Shown: positions 1-6,673 of the stretch, piece by piece
How the letters are laid out: the number at the start of each line of letters is the position of its first letter
Numbering within the stretch: position 1 is the stretch's first letter
Assembly: GCA_023416655.1 (NCBI GenBank)
Contig: JAEZHK010000029.1
Span: forward strand, 1 to 16,688
From: Bacillota bacterium
GTDB taxonomy: Bacteria; Bacillota; Clostridia; Christensenellales; Aristaeellaceae
Length of the DNA: 16,688 nt
Reading direction: 5' to 3'
The notes under the pieces: generated by a model
What the model was told of the DNA's origin: nothing
Databases searched by the model: none
What the model saw: the letters and a program-made list of their open reading frames with translations, nothing else
Program-made: the position numbers and the translations under genes

Positions 1-213
1 GTGTCCACGCTGGTCTACCGCTTCGACATCAACATCAAGGACGCGACCACGCTGGGCATCGTGGGCGCGGGCGGCATCGGCGCGGCGCTGATCCAGTGCA
101 TCAACAGCCGCCGCTGGAGCATGGTGGGCTCGTTCCTGTTCGGCATGATCCTTCTGATGCTGGTGATTGAACTCTTCTCCACCAAAGCTAGAAAGAAGCT
201 GGCGAGGGGATAA
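1..213 (+). CDS. phnE: Phosphonate ABC transporter permease, PhnE-like (C-terminal part, truncated by window edge)
   Basis: Only the last 70 residues are in the window, and the start lies upstream. The segment carries the cytoplasmic-loop motif TLGIVGAGGIG (about residues 16-26 of the visible part). This is the typical EAA-region end of PhnE-type permeases, in which GIVGAGGIG is highly conserved. One hydrophobic helix follows (GSFLFGMILLMLVIELF), then a basic tail (TKARKKLARG) ending at TAA 211-213. In this family the protein sits in the cytoplasmic membrane and forms the channel for phosphonate or phosphate-ester uptake with PhnC (ATPase) and PhnD (binding protein), whose genes would be expected upstream. 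The downstream neighbour is a metallophosphatase/5'-nucleotidase, a pairing seen in other Firmicutes phosphonate loci and consistent with phosphorus scavenging. The exact substrate cannot be told from this fragment. Confidence 0.85.
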   Translation: MSTLVYRFDINIKDATTLGIVGAGGIGAALIQCINSRRWSMVGSFLFGMILLMLVIELFSTKARKKLARG

Positions 214-466
214 TGCAGGGCAGCCACATGCGTAAGAACGCCTGTGGCTGCCGATGGGTCGGGGCGGATTTCTGAAATATCTGCGGATATTTCCGGGCGC
301 AATCCGCGCTGGCGGAATTGATTCCCCGTCGGGCGGGCAAGCGCGCCCTTTGGGGGAATCCATATGCACCGGCAAAGCCGATACTTATGGTTGAACATGG
401 AGGACTGCGGCCCTCCAAGCCTCCCATAAATACCACAAGATCAATGCGAAAGCCGTGATATTGACG
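214..466. other. Intergenic region with two inverted repeats
   Basis: This 253-bp gap separates the permease end from the nucleotidase start. A perfect 9-bp inverted repeat, GCAGCCACA at 220-228 against TGTGGCTGC at 243-251, starts 6 bases after the permease stop codon. A second one pairs GATTCCCC (320-327) with GGGGAATC (353-360) and encloses a smaller GGGCG/CGCCC pair (331-335 / 344-348). Neither is followed by a T tract, so they are not classical intrinsic terminators. They may slow 3' decay of the upstream message. I see no convincing promoter, riboswitch or small gene here. Confidence 0.5.
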
Positions 467-1966
467 ATGGAAAGGCTGACCATCTACTTCACCTCGGATA
501 CCCACGGCTACCTGTATCCGACCAATTTCCATGATGAGAAGCCCCGCGCGATGGGGCTTCTTTCGATGCGCTTCCCGAAGGACGGAAACACGCTCGTCAT
601 CGACGGCGGCGACACGCTGCAGGGCTCGCCGCTGACCTACTACTGCCACGTGAAGGGCATCAAAATGCCGCTGGCGGACGCGATGAACGACCTGGGCTAC
701 GACTACGTGACGCTGGGCAACCACGACTTCAACTACGGCTACGAAACCATGAAAAACCACCTGACGGGGCTTGACGCCCGCTGCCTGTGCGCCAACGTCA
801 CCGACCGCCGAGGGGAACTTCCGATCGCCTCCCATGCGGTGCGAACGCTGGAAAACGGCTTGCGTGTGGGGCTGGTGGGCATCGTCACCAGCCGGGTGAC
901 CCGCTGGGAGAAGCCGGAGAACCTCGTGGCGTTCGAGATCGGCGATCCATTCGAGGCGGCGGCGCATGCGGTGGAAGCGCTGAAGGGGCGCTGCGACGTG
1001 CTCGTGGGCATCTACCACGGCGGGCTGGAGAAGGACCTGGAGACCGGAAGGCTGCTCAGCGCGACCGAAGAAAACATCGCCTGCCTCCTGTGCGAGCAGC
1101 TGCCCTTCGACCTCCTGCTGACCGGCCACCAGCACATCCCGATGGCGGGCGTCAACTACCACGGCACCCACATCGTGCAGCCGCCCTGCAACGCTACTGC
1201 ATATGTGAAGGTCGTGCTGGACGGCGAGGGCCGCTTCTCCTCGGAACTGCTCACCCCGGAAATCCCGGTTTTCCTCAAGCCGTGGCAGCAGGCGCTGTAC
1301 GCAAACCTGACCGCCTGGCTGGATACGCCCATCGGGCGGTTTTCCCAGCCCCTCCGGCCCGGCGGGAAGCTGGAAATGGCGCTGCACGGCTCCGAAATCG
1401 CCGACTTTTTCAACCTGGTGCAGCTGGAGGCCAGCGGTGCGCAGGTGTCCTGCACATCGCTGGGCAACGAACTGCGCGGCTTTGAAAGCGAAGTGACCGT
1501 GCGGGACGTGGTGGCGAGCTACGTGTACGCCAACACGCTGGTGGTGCTGGAGGTGTCAGGAGACGTGCTCCGCCAAGCGCTGGAACAGTGCGCCCGCTAC
1601 ATAGGCGTGGACGGGCAGGGCGGCATCTCCATCGCCGAGCCATTTTTGAGGCCCAAGGCGTCGCACTACAACTACGACTACTTCTACGGCATCCGGTACG
1701 AATTTGACCTTCGCCGCCCGGCGGGAAACCGCGTGACCCTGCTTGAATTCGGCGGCAGGGCGGTGCAGCCGGACGAGCGTCTGACCCTCGTGATGAACAA
1801 CTACCGCGCGACCGGCGCGGGCGACTTCGAATGCTTCTTGGAATGCCCGCGACTGATGGAAATCCAGACCGACGTCAGCGAGCTGATCCTGAACTACCTG
1901 GCAGCGCGGGATCTGGTGGAGATTCCCGGAGAGCGGTCATACCATGTCGTAATGCCGGAGCGATGA
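467..1966 (+). CDS. Cytoplasmic bifunctional metallophosphatase / 5'-nucleotidase (UshA/CpdB family)
   Basis: A 499-residue protein with the full two-domain layout of the 5'-nucleotidase family. The N-terminal metallophosphoesterase domain (about residues 1-250) shows every signature: TSDTHGY (D11, H13), DGGDTLQG (D46, D49), GNHDFNYG (N85, H86, D87), GIYHGG (H184) and TGHQH (H221, H223), which are the expected two-metal ligands. The C-terminal substrate-binding domain (about 285-480) ends with NNYRATGAGDF (444-454) and has an aromatic patch YNYDYFYG near 401. The family releases phosphate from nucleotides or cyclic nucleotides. No signal peptide is visible, so unlike UshA and CpdB it should act inside the cell. 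Start choice is uncertain: ATG at 467 puts the fold six residues before the first motif, GTG at 455 would add four residues, and neither has a good ribosome binding site. Proximity to PhnE suggests a role in organic-phosphorus use. The substrate is unknown. Confidence 0.9.
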   Translation: MERLTIYFTSDTHGYLYPTNFHDEKPRAMGLLSMRFPKDGNTLVIDGGDTLQGSPLTYYCHVKGIKMPLADAMNDLGYDYVTLGNHDFNYGYETMKNHLTGLDARCLCANVTDRRGELPIASHAVRTLENGLRVGLVGIVTSRVTRWEKPENLVAFEIGDPFEAAAHAVEALKGRCDVLVGIYHGGLEKDLETGRLLSATEENIACLLCEQLPFDLLLTGHQHIPMAGVNYHGTHIVQPPCNATAYVKVVLDGEGRFSSELLTPEIPVFLKPWQQALYANLTAWLDTPIGRFSQPLRPGGKLEMALHGSEIADFFNLVQLEASGAQVSCTSLGNELRGFESEVTVRDVVASYVYANTLVVLEVSGDVLRQALEQCARYIGVDGQGGISIAEPFLRPKASHYNYDYFYGIRYEFDLRRPAGNRVTLLEFGGRAVQPDERLTLVMNNYRATGAGDFECFLECPRLMEIQTDVSELILNYLAARDLVEIPGERSYHVVMPER

Positions 1967-1970
1967 GGAA

Positions 1971-2138
1971 CAGGAAGGGAACGCCAAAGGGCGCTGCCCT
2001 TTGGAAACCTGCAAGGGGCATGATGCCCCTTGACCCCACACAACGGATGAAAATGTCCGCTAGAGCGTCCATTTTTGGGTCAAATTACAACGGCAAACAG
2101 GTCCCAACTCGGACATGGCGGGACGGCGCACAGGGATG
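1971..2138 (+). repeat. Structured interspersed repeat, copy 1 (three hairpins plus tail)
   Basis: The element begins just after the nucleotidase stop codon. Hairpin 1 pairs CCAAAGGGC with GCCCTTTGG (1984-2004, 3-base loop). Hairpin 2 pairs CAAGGGGCA with TGCCCCTTG (2012-2032, loop TGA). Hairpin 3 has outer arms TTGACCC (2030-2036) and GGGTCAA (2077-2083) and inner arms AAAATG (2050-2055) and CATTTT (2070-2075), with CGC/GCG inside. The inverted second copy is at 2988-3137. From 2013 to 2102 the two copies agree at about 80 of 90 positions with no gap, and weaker similarity runs on to about 2138. The first part resembles the GC-rich paired-hairpin repeats common in Clostridia genomes. No T tract follows hairpins 1 or 2. 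Confidence 0.8.
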
Positions 2139-2192
2139 GATGAAACAGGTTTCCGGTGCGGTACCGCTGGAAACGGTTGGAAGGTAACGAAG

Positions 2193-2220
2193 GAGAGTGG
2201 GATTGAACCGCTCTCTTTTT
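2193..2220 (+). terminator. Intrinsic terminator upstream of the YdeI-like gene
   Basis: GAGAGTGG (2193-2200) pairs with CCGCTCTC (2208-2215), eight pairs with one G-U, around a 7-base loop, followed directly by five T at 2216-2220. It would stop transcription coming from the nucleotidase and repeat copy 1. It physically overlaps the candidate promoter of the next gene. Confidence 0.65.
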
Positions 2221-2231
2221 GCTTATATAGT
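2203..2231 (+). promoter_or_regulatory. Candidate sigma-A promoter for the YdeI-like gene
   Basis: TTGAAC (2203-2208) is separated by 17 bp from TATAGT (2226-2231), a good match to the -35 and -10 consensus. The -35 box lies in the loop and 3' arm of the terminator at 2193-2220. The predicted transcript starts near 2238, giving a leader of about 64 nt. That leader contains a 7-bp hairpin (GGCGCGC 2264-2270 with GCGCGCC 2277-2283) just before the ribosome binding site. Confidence 0.55.
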
Positions 2232-2301
2232 ATTCATACGTTTGGCAATGGAAAGACTGGGAAGGCGCGCCGAAACGCGCGCCGGACGGTGAGGAATCGA
2301 G

Positions 2302-2904
2302 GTGTTCCCGGTGGCAGACCTCATCACGAACCCCAAGGTGGATGGATTTATCGATCAGGCGGACAAGTGGCGGGAGGAGTTTTCAAAACTCCGGGCAATC
2401 CTGCTGGGTAGCGGGCTGACGGAGGACTTCAAGTGGGGCGTTCCCTGCTACACGCTGGGGAGCAAGAACATTGCGCTGATCCACGGATTCAAGGAATACT
2501 GCGCGGTGCTCTTCGTGAAAGGCGCGCTGCTCAAGGACGAGCGGGGCATCCTCATCCAGCAGACGGAGAACGTGCAGGCGGCGCGGCAGGCCCGGTTCAC
2601 AAGCTCTCAGGAAATCGACTCGGCGGCAGCCGCGCTGAAGGACTACATTTCAGAGGCTATCCGGATCGAGGAATCCGGGCTGGAAGTGCCTTTCAAAAAG
2701 AGCACGGAATTCGCGGTCCCGGAGGAGCTTCAGGCGAAATTCGATGAGAACCCGGCGCTGAAAACCGCCTTCCTGGCACTGACGCCGGGGCGGCAGAGGG
2801 CGTACCTATTGTACTTCTCCCAGCCCAAGCAGGCCTCGACCCGCACCTCGAGGGTGGAAAAATACATCCCGCAGATCTTAAACGGCAAGGGTCTGGACGA
2901 TTAG
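2302..2904 (+). CDS. YdeI / DUF1801-family protein (frataxin-like fold, OmdA-type C-terminus)
   Basis: A 200-residue protein starting at GTG 2302, with GGTGAGG (2288-2294) as ribosome binding site at 7 bp. GTG 2311 is an alternative. The N-terminal half carries the DUF1801/YdeI pattern: helix ADKWREEFSKLRAILLGSGL, then LTEDFKWGVPCYTLGSKNIA (about residues 38-57), then FVKGALLKDERGILIQ (about 71-86). The C-terminal half has the 'bacteriocin-protection, YdeI or OmpD-associated' pattern: PEELQAKFDENPALKTAF, LTPGRQRAYLLYFSQ, and the closing SRVEKYIPQILNGKGLDD. Length is normal for the family, and it looks soluble and cytoplasmic. Members have been linked to iron handling or antimicrobial protection, but the biochemical role is not settled. 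It is monocistronic, between two inverted structured repeats, and converges on the response-regulator gene. Confidence 0.85.
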   Translation: MFPVADLITNPKVDGFIDQADKWREEFSKLRAILLGSGLTEDFKWGVPCYTLGSKNIALIHGFKEYCAVLFVKGALLKDERGILIQQTENVQAARQARFTSSQEIDSAAAALKDYISEAIRIEESGLEVPFKKSTEFAVPEELQAKFDENPALKTAFLALTPGRQRAYLLYFSQPKQASTRTSRVEKYIPQILNGKGLDD

Positions 2905-2975
2905 GAAAATGTCTTTACAGCCTCTTCCCACAGGGTTATCTCACGAGCATTTCTCGGTGAAGTAGCCCCTTGCAT
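2901..2975 (-). CDS. Possible 24-codon ORF with consensus ribosome binding site (or 5' remnant of a lost gene)
   Basis: On the minus strand AGGAGG (reverse of 2984-2989) lies 8 bases before ATG (2975-2973). The frame gives 24 residues, MQGATSPRNAREITLWEEAV plus KTFS, and a TAA at 2903-2901 that overlaps the stop codon of the YdeI-like gene on the other strand. The ribosome binding site sits at the very end of the sequence shared by the two structured repeats. I do not recognise the peptide. It may be translated as it stands, or it may be the start of a gene whose remainder was replaced by the YdeI-like cassette. The strong ribosome binding site is the only positive evidence. Confidence 0.3.
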   Translation of the reverse strand: MQGATSPRNAREITLWEEAVKTFS

Positions 2976-2987
2976 AGTGTCGACCTC

Positions 2988-3137
2988 CTGTGTGTCGTCG
3001 CGCTTTGTAAGGTTTAAAACCTGCTTGCCGCTGTACTTTGACCCGAAAATGGACGCGATAGCGGACATTTTCACCCCTTGTGTGGGGTCAAGGGGGATCA
3101 TCCCCCTTGCGGGGCGCGGGGTAGAACCCCGCCGTTC
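2988..3137 (-). repeat. Structured interspersed repeat, copy 2 (inverted relative to copy 1)
   Basis: Read on the minus strand the element begins about 30 bases after the response-regulator stop codon. Hairpin 1: GCGGGGT/ACCCCGC (3116-3132). Hairpin 2: CAAGGGGGA/TCCCCCTTG (3089-3109). Hairpin 3: outer TTGACCC/GGGTCAA (3038-3044 and 3085-3091) with the same AAAATG/CATTTT inner arms. Relative to copy 1, hairpin 2 carries a paired C-to-G and G-to-C change that keeps the stem perfect. Hairpin 1 has a different sequence yet is still perfectly paired. All differences in hairpin 3 fall in loops or unpaired bases. The tail ends at the AGGAGG of the small ORF at 2901-2975. Confidence 0.8.
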
Positions 3138-3166
3138 CCTGGCTATGCCTACTTTAAGACAGCCCT

Positions 3167-4702
3167 TTATTGCGCGGCGTTTTTCATGCCGCCGATAAAC
3201 TCACTGGGGGTAACTCCCTCGCGTTTTCTGAAGCACTTGCTGAAATAGTTGGCGTCCTCGAAGCCCACCTCCCGGGCGACGCAGGCGACGTTCACCGCAC
3301 CGCCTTCGAACAGGCGGCGCGCCTTCAGCATGCGCTCGCGCAGAATGTACTCGCCCACGGTCAGCCCGGTGTCCTTCTTGAACGAGACACAGATGTAGCT
3401 GTAATTCAGAAACAGGTTGTCCGCGATCTGCTGGATGGTGAGGCTACCCTCCCCGAGGTGCGAGCGCACATAGTCCAGGACGCGCTGGGTGACCCCGCCG
3501 AGGCCGCTCTTCTGCGCCTCGAGCCTTCGGATGCCCTCGCGGTAAAGCTCGTTTGTCCAATCGCGAAACGCCCAGACGGTCTGAAACCGCTCCATGCGGT
3601 CCAAAAGCCCCATGTCCCCTTGCAGGATCGCGCCCGGATCGGCGCCGCTCTGACTCAAAAGGTTCATCATCAGGTTCATCAGTTCCAGCGCGCTTAGGAC
3701 CAGCACGTCGAAGTCCGCGTGGCGCTCGTACAGCGCCTCGTAAATCTCCCGGAGGATGGCCTCCACCTCCTCCGCCTTTCCCGAGAACGCGGCACTCCTC
3801 AGCCGGTTCTTCTCGCTCGCGCTGATGGCCGCGGGCGCGCCGGCGGGCGAGGCGCCGCCAAGCTCGGAGTAGATGAAGTGGTTCTTGAGCGCGATGCAGG
3901 CCTCGTTGTAGGAGAGGTAAACCTGCTCGAAAGCGCCGTAGGCGCGGCCGATGCCCACCTCCGGGCGGCCGGACTGTGCCTCCATCCGCCGGGACATCTC
4001 GGCGGCCAGCGCGTTCATCTCGTCGCCAGCGCGCGCGTCGGCCACCACCGCCAGGCGGTTCTTCGCGTCCACGAAAACCTTGAAGCGCATGGGAAGGTTC
4101 GCGTCCTCCATCGTCTCCCGCAGGCGCTCCGCCTCCTGCGCGCTCACGGAATCCCGCGCCGCGAAGAGCGCCACCGAGAAGCTTTGGTACTGGCTGAACA
4201 GCTTCCTGAGCGGCTCCGACTCGGGCCGGGTCAATTGCGCGTTGACCAGGTCTGTGAAGCTCTTGTCCAATTGCAGCTTCTCGGCCTGCCGCTTCAGGTC
4301 GTCCACCGCGTTCTTATCGAGCTGCTCGCGCCTGAGCTTGTCCTTTTCCTTGAGGAGCACCTGCATCAGCTCCTGAAAGTCCACGGGTTTCAAGACGTAA
4401 TTGCTCACGCCCAGCGCCACCGCGCGCTGCGCGAACTTGAATTCGTCATAGCCGGTCAGGATCACGTAGCGGCACGCCGCGCCCGCCTCCTGCGCCCGCC
4501 GGATCAGCTCCAGCCCGCTGATCATGGGCATGTTGATGTCCACGATGGCTACGTCCGGCTTTTCCTGAAGGATCAGCGCCAGTCCGCTCTCCCCGTCGCT
4601 ACTGTCGCCGACGACGGTCATGCCGTTTTCCGCCCAGGGCATGTTGGCCTTGAGCGCGCTGCGGAAGTAGAATTCGTCGTCCACAATGGCGATGCGAAGC
4701 AT
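3167..4702 (-). CDS. YesN-type response regulator, receiver plus AraC-family DNA-binding domain
   Basis: A 511-residue protein. Residues 1-120 are a receiver domain with the acidic pair D8/D9, phospho-acceptor D55 in VAIVDINMP, T83 in ILTGYDEF and K105 in VLKPVDF. A long helical linker (about 120-400) contains EKDKLRREQ-type coiled stretches. The last 100 residues form the double helix-turn-helix AraC domain, with SLTIQQIADNLFLNYSYICV and VACVAREVGFEDANYFSKCF and the closing GVTPSEF. The size matches YesN-like regulators that accompany sugar ABC importers. The ATG at 4702-4700 abuts the TAA of the kinase gene (4705-4703), and AGGAG in the kinase tail serves as ribosome binding site, so the two are translationally coupled. 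It most likely activates the divergent transporter operon at 6674 after phosphorylation by the kinase. Confidence 0.95.
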   Translation of the reverse strand: MLRIAIVDDEFYFRSALKANMPWAENGMTVVGDSSDGESGLALILQEKPDVAIVDINMPMISGLELIRRAQEAGAACRYVILTGYDEFKFAQRAVALGVSNYVLKPVDFQELMQVLLKEKDKLRREQLDKNAVDDLKRQAEKLQLDKSFTDLVNAQLTRPESEPLRKLFSQYQSFSVALFAARDSVSAQEAERLRETMEDANLPMRFKVFVDAKNRLAVVADARAGDEMNALAAEMSRRMEAQSGRPEVGIGRAYGAFEQVYLSYNEACIALKNHFIYSELGGASPAGAPAAISASEKNRLRSAAFSGKAEEVEAILREIYEALYERHADFDVLVLSALELMNLMMNLLSQSGADPGAILQGDMGLLDRMERFQTVWAFRDWTNELYREGIRRLEAQKSGLGGVTQRVLDYVRSHLGEGSLTIQQIADNLFLNYSYICVSFKKDTGLTVGEYILRERMLKARRLFEGGAVNVACVAREVGFEDANYFSKCFRKREGVTPSEFIGGMKNAAQ

Positions 4703-6451
4703 TTATTTACTCCTTTCGGAAGGTTCTGGCTGGCGCAGCGGGATCGCGGGGAAGGAAAGCCTGACCGAGGTGTATTCCCCGAACTTCGAATCGATTGTCA
4801 CCTTCGCCCGCCCGCCGCAGAAAAGGTTCAGGCGCTGGATCACACTGATCAGTCCGAAGTGGGAGGTTGCCTGCGCGTCCTCCGGGTGCTCGATCGCAGC
4901 CCTCAGTTCCTGCAGCTTCACCTCGTCCATGCCCTGACCGCTGTCGTACACCTCGAACACCGCCTCATCGCCCGAGAGTACGCCAGAAACGCTCAGGATG
5001 CCCCGGGGGCGCTTGGCCTTGAGGCCGTGGTAGATCGCGTTTTCCACCAGCGGTTGCAGCGTCAGTTTGGGGATGGCGAAGGTCAGAAGGTTCGGGTCCA
5101 CCGCGATCTTGTAGTCCATGAATTCGATGTAGCGCAGCTTTTGAAGCGTCAGGTAGCTGTCGGTCAGCTGCACCTCCTGCTCGATGCCGATGATGTCCGA
5201 GCCACTCGACAGCGAGATGCGGTAGAATTTGGCCAGCGACAGGATCGCGCCCAGCGCCTCCTTGCTCATGCCGCACTGCACGAGGCTTGAGATCATCTCC
5301 AGCACGTTGTAGAGAAAATGCGGCTTCACCTGCTCCTGCAACAGCTGCAGCTGCAGCTTGCGCTTTCGCTTCTGTTCGTCGATCTTCTGCTGCATGAGCT
5401 GCTGGATGGTGTCGAGGAACGTGTTGAACGCGCCGCCCAGCTGGCCGATCTCGTCGCCCGACTTCGCCTGATACCTAACCGACAGGTCGCCGCCGGTGGC
5501 CAGCGCCACCACGCCCTTGAGGCGCAGGACGGGCCGCGCGAAGAGCCGCGCGATGACGAGCGCCGCGATCAGCGCGAACACAAGGCCCGCCAGGGCCATC
5601 AGCACGATCTTGGAGTAGTACATGGCCAGCGTGCCGCCGATGGAGTCAAACGAAGAGATCATGATGAACTGCAGTTTCATGCGCGGGAACATCTGCGTGG
5701 TGACGACCTTCTTCTCGCCCTCCACCGGCACGATGGCGCTGACGTCCTCCATCAGAAGCGTGTAGGAGATCTTTGTGATGTCGTAGAGCGGCACGTAGAA
5801 GGGCACTTCCTTGCGGCTGGCGACGACGCACTGCATGGCGTCGACCACGTAGAGGTCCCCGTCGGTCTTCTGGATGAGGCCGCGGATGTACCCCGTGTCC
5901 ATGAACTGCACCACGTAGCCCAGGTGGGCGTTTTGCTCGTTCCGGATGGGCGAGATCAGCGCCTGCACGCGGTGCTGCGCGCCGGTCGCCACTTCCTCGA
6001 TGGTGATGGGGTCGGTCCACATGCATGCGTCGGGCGTGAGCTTGCGAAGGAGCGCCGGGTTGAAGCACCAGGAGAGGCGGCCGCGCGTCAGCGTAGTCTC
6101 GCCGATGAAGCGGCCCTCCGGGTCCATCAGTGAGATCGCCGCGATGCCGCTGAGCCGCCCGGCGAGGTTTCCCGTAATGGCGCTCACGTCCGCGGGGCGG
6201 TCGCGAAAAGCGCCGCGCACTTCGGGCATTGAGCCGATCAAGAGCGCCGCGTCCTCCTCGGAGGCGCTGTACTGCGTCAGGATGGTGATGAGTTCGTCGA
6301 TGGTGCGCAGGTCGCTCTGCCGCTTCTGCTCCATGAGCGAGTCGGTGGTGATGCGGTTAGAGAAAAAGGAGAAGGCGAGGCTCGGCGCCATCAGGAAGAG
6401 GAAGATGACCACAAATACCTTCAGCCACAGCGAGTGCCTGCGCTTGATCAT
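4703..6451 (-). CDS. YesM-type sensor histidine kinase (membrane sensor for sugar uptake locus)
   Basis: I chose ATG 6451 (582 residues) because AAAGGGGGG lies about 8 bases upstream. In-frame ATGs at 6475 and 6487 would add 8 or 12 residues without a comparable site. Order of domains: transmembrane helix 10-30; extracellular sensor region of about 250 residues, probably a Cache-like fold; second helix about 282-303; HAMP about 304-357 (ARPVLRLKGVVALATGGDLS); coiled coil QQKIDEQKRKRKLQLQLLQE; and the His-kinase segment QVKPHFLYNVLEMIS, with H378 as phosphorylation site. The ATPase domain has the N box LQPLVENAIYHGLK (N471) and G box YDSGQGM (about 502-508), with HFGLISVIQRL as a second G box. 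This layout is characteristic of the LytS/YesM class. It should autophosphorylate on sensing a ligand outside the membrane and pass the phosphate to the regulator encoded next to it. Confidence 0.93.
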   Translation of the reverse strand: MIKRRHSLWLKVFVVIFLFLMAPSLAFSFFSNRITTDSLMEQKRQSDLRTIDELITILTQYSASEEDAALLIGSMPEVRGAFRDRPADVSAITGNLAGRLSGIAAISLMDPEGRFIGETTLTRGRLSWCFNPALLRKLTPDACMWTDPITIEEVATGAQHRVQALISPIRNEQNAHLGYVVQFMDTGYIRGLIQKTDGDLYVVDAMQCVVASRKEVPFYVPLYDITKISYTLLMEDVSAIVPVEGEKKVVTTQMFPRMKLQFIMISSFDSIGGTLAMYYSKIVLMALAGLVFALIAALVIARLFARPVLRLKGVVALATGGDLSVRYQAKSGDEIGQLGGAFNTFLDTIQQLMQQKIDEQKRKRKLQLQLLQEQVKPHFLYNVLEMISSLVQCGMSKEALGAILSLAKFYRISLSSGSDIIGIEQEVQLTDSYLTLQKLRYIEFMDYKIAVDPNLLTFAIPKLTLQPLVENAIYHGLKAKRPRGILSVSGVLSGDEAVFEVYDSGQGMDEVKLQELRAAIEHPEDAQATSHFGLISVIQRLNLFCGGRAKVTIDSKFGEYTSVRLSFPAIPLRQPEPSERSK

Positions 6452-6511
6452 CCCCGTCCCCCCTTTTACGATCATTTTCCGGCACATGGCTGTACGCGTA
6501 CCGCTTCCGAT

Positions 6512-6545
6512 ATTATACTATACAAAGACGCACACCGCACCGCAA
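6512..6545 (-). promoter_or_regulatory. Candidate leftward promoter of the sensor/regulator genes
   Basis: On the minus strand TTGCGG (6545-6540) is followed after 17 bp by TATAGT (6522-6517). A perfect TATAAT overlaps it at 6517-6512 but has no -35 box at normal spacing. The AT-rich core stands out in this GC-rich sequence. The predicted start lies about 60 bp before the kinase ATG. Confidence 0.45.
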
Positions 6546-6578
6546 GGGTTTTATGCCGCGTTTCTTTGAAAAACAAAC

Positions 6579-6604
6579 AAAATTCCCAATCAACAAAGAA
6601 TTTT
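6579..6604. promoter_or_regulatory. Inverted repeat in the divergent control region, possible operator
   Basis: AAAATTC (6579-6585) and GAATTTT (6598-6604) form a perfect 7-bp inverted repeat with 12 bp between the arms (19 bp centre to centre), within the 222-bp region between the divergent kinase and binding-protein genes. A 10-bp palindrome GTACGCGTAC lies at 6492-6501. Either could bind a regulator. AraC-type regulators more often use direct repeats, so assignment to the YesN-type protein is uncertain. Confidence 0.3.
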
Positions 6605-6607
6605 CCG

Positions 6608-6637
6608 TTGCGGTTTGGCCAGACAACCTGCTATTTT
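6608..6637 (+). promoter_or_regulatory. Candidate rightward promoter of the importer operon
   Basis: TTGCGG (6608-6613) and TATTTT (6632-6637) are 18 bp apart, a weak promoter of the kind expected for an activator-dependent operon. The transcript would start near 6645 and leave about 30 bases before the ribosome binding site AAGGAG at 6659-6664. A near-direct repeat, GGTTTCGAAG followed by GTTTCCGAAG, fills the space between. Confidence 0.3.
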
Positions 6638-6673
6638 GGTTTCGAAGGTTTCCGAAGTAAAGGAGTGGCTACC

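Noticed and set aside
15..1387. Long open frames on the strand opposite the permease and nucleotidase genes
   Set aside because: They are mirror frames of strongly supported genes in GC-rich DNA. Their translations are rich in H, R, V and G with no domain pattern, and they lack ribosome binding sites.
1971..3137. Composite transposon or insertion sequence
   Set aside because: The inverted copies are outside any recognisable transposase gene, and no target duplication is evident. I therefore describe them as structured repeats and leave mobility open.
3719..6133. Plus-strand open frames of several hundred codons across the kinase and regulator genes
   Set aside because: They run antisense to unmistakable YesM/YesN coding sequence. 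Their composition (many L, H, R, V) is that of an antisense shadow.
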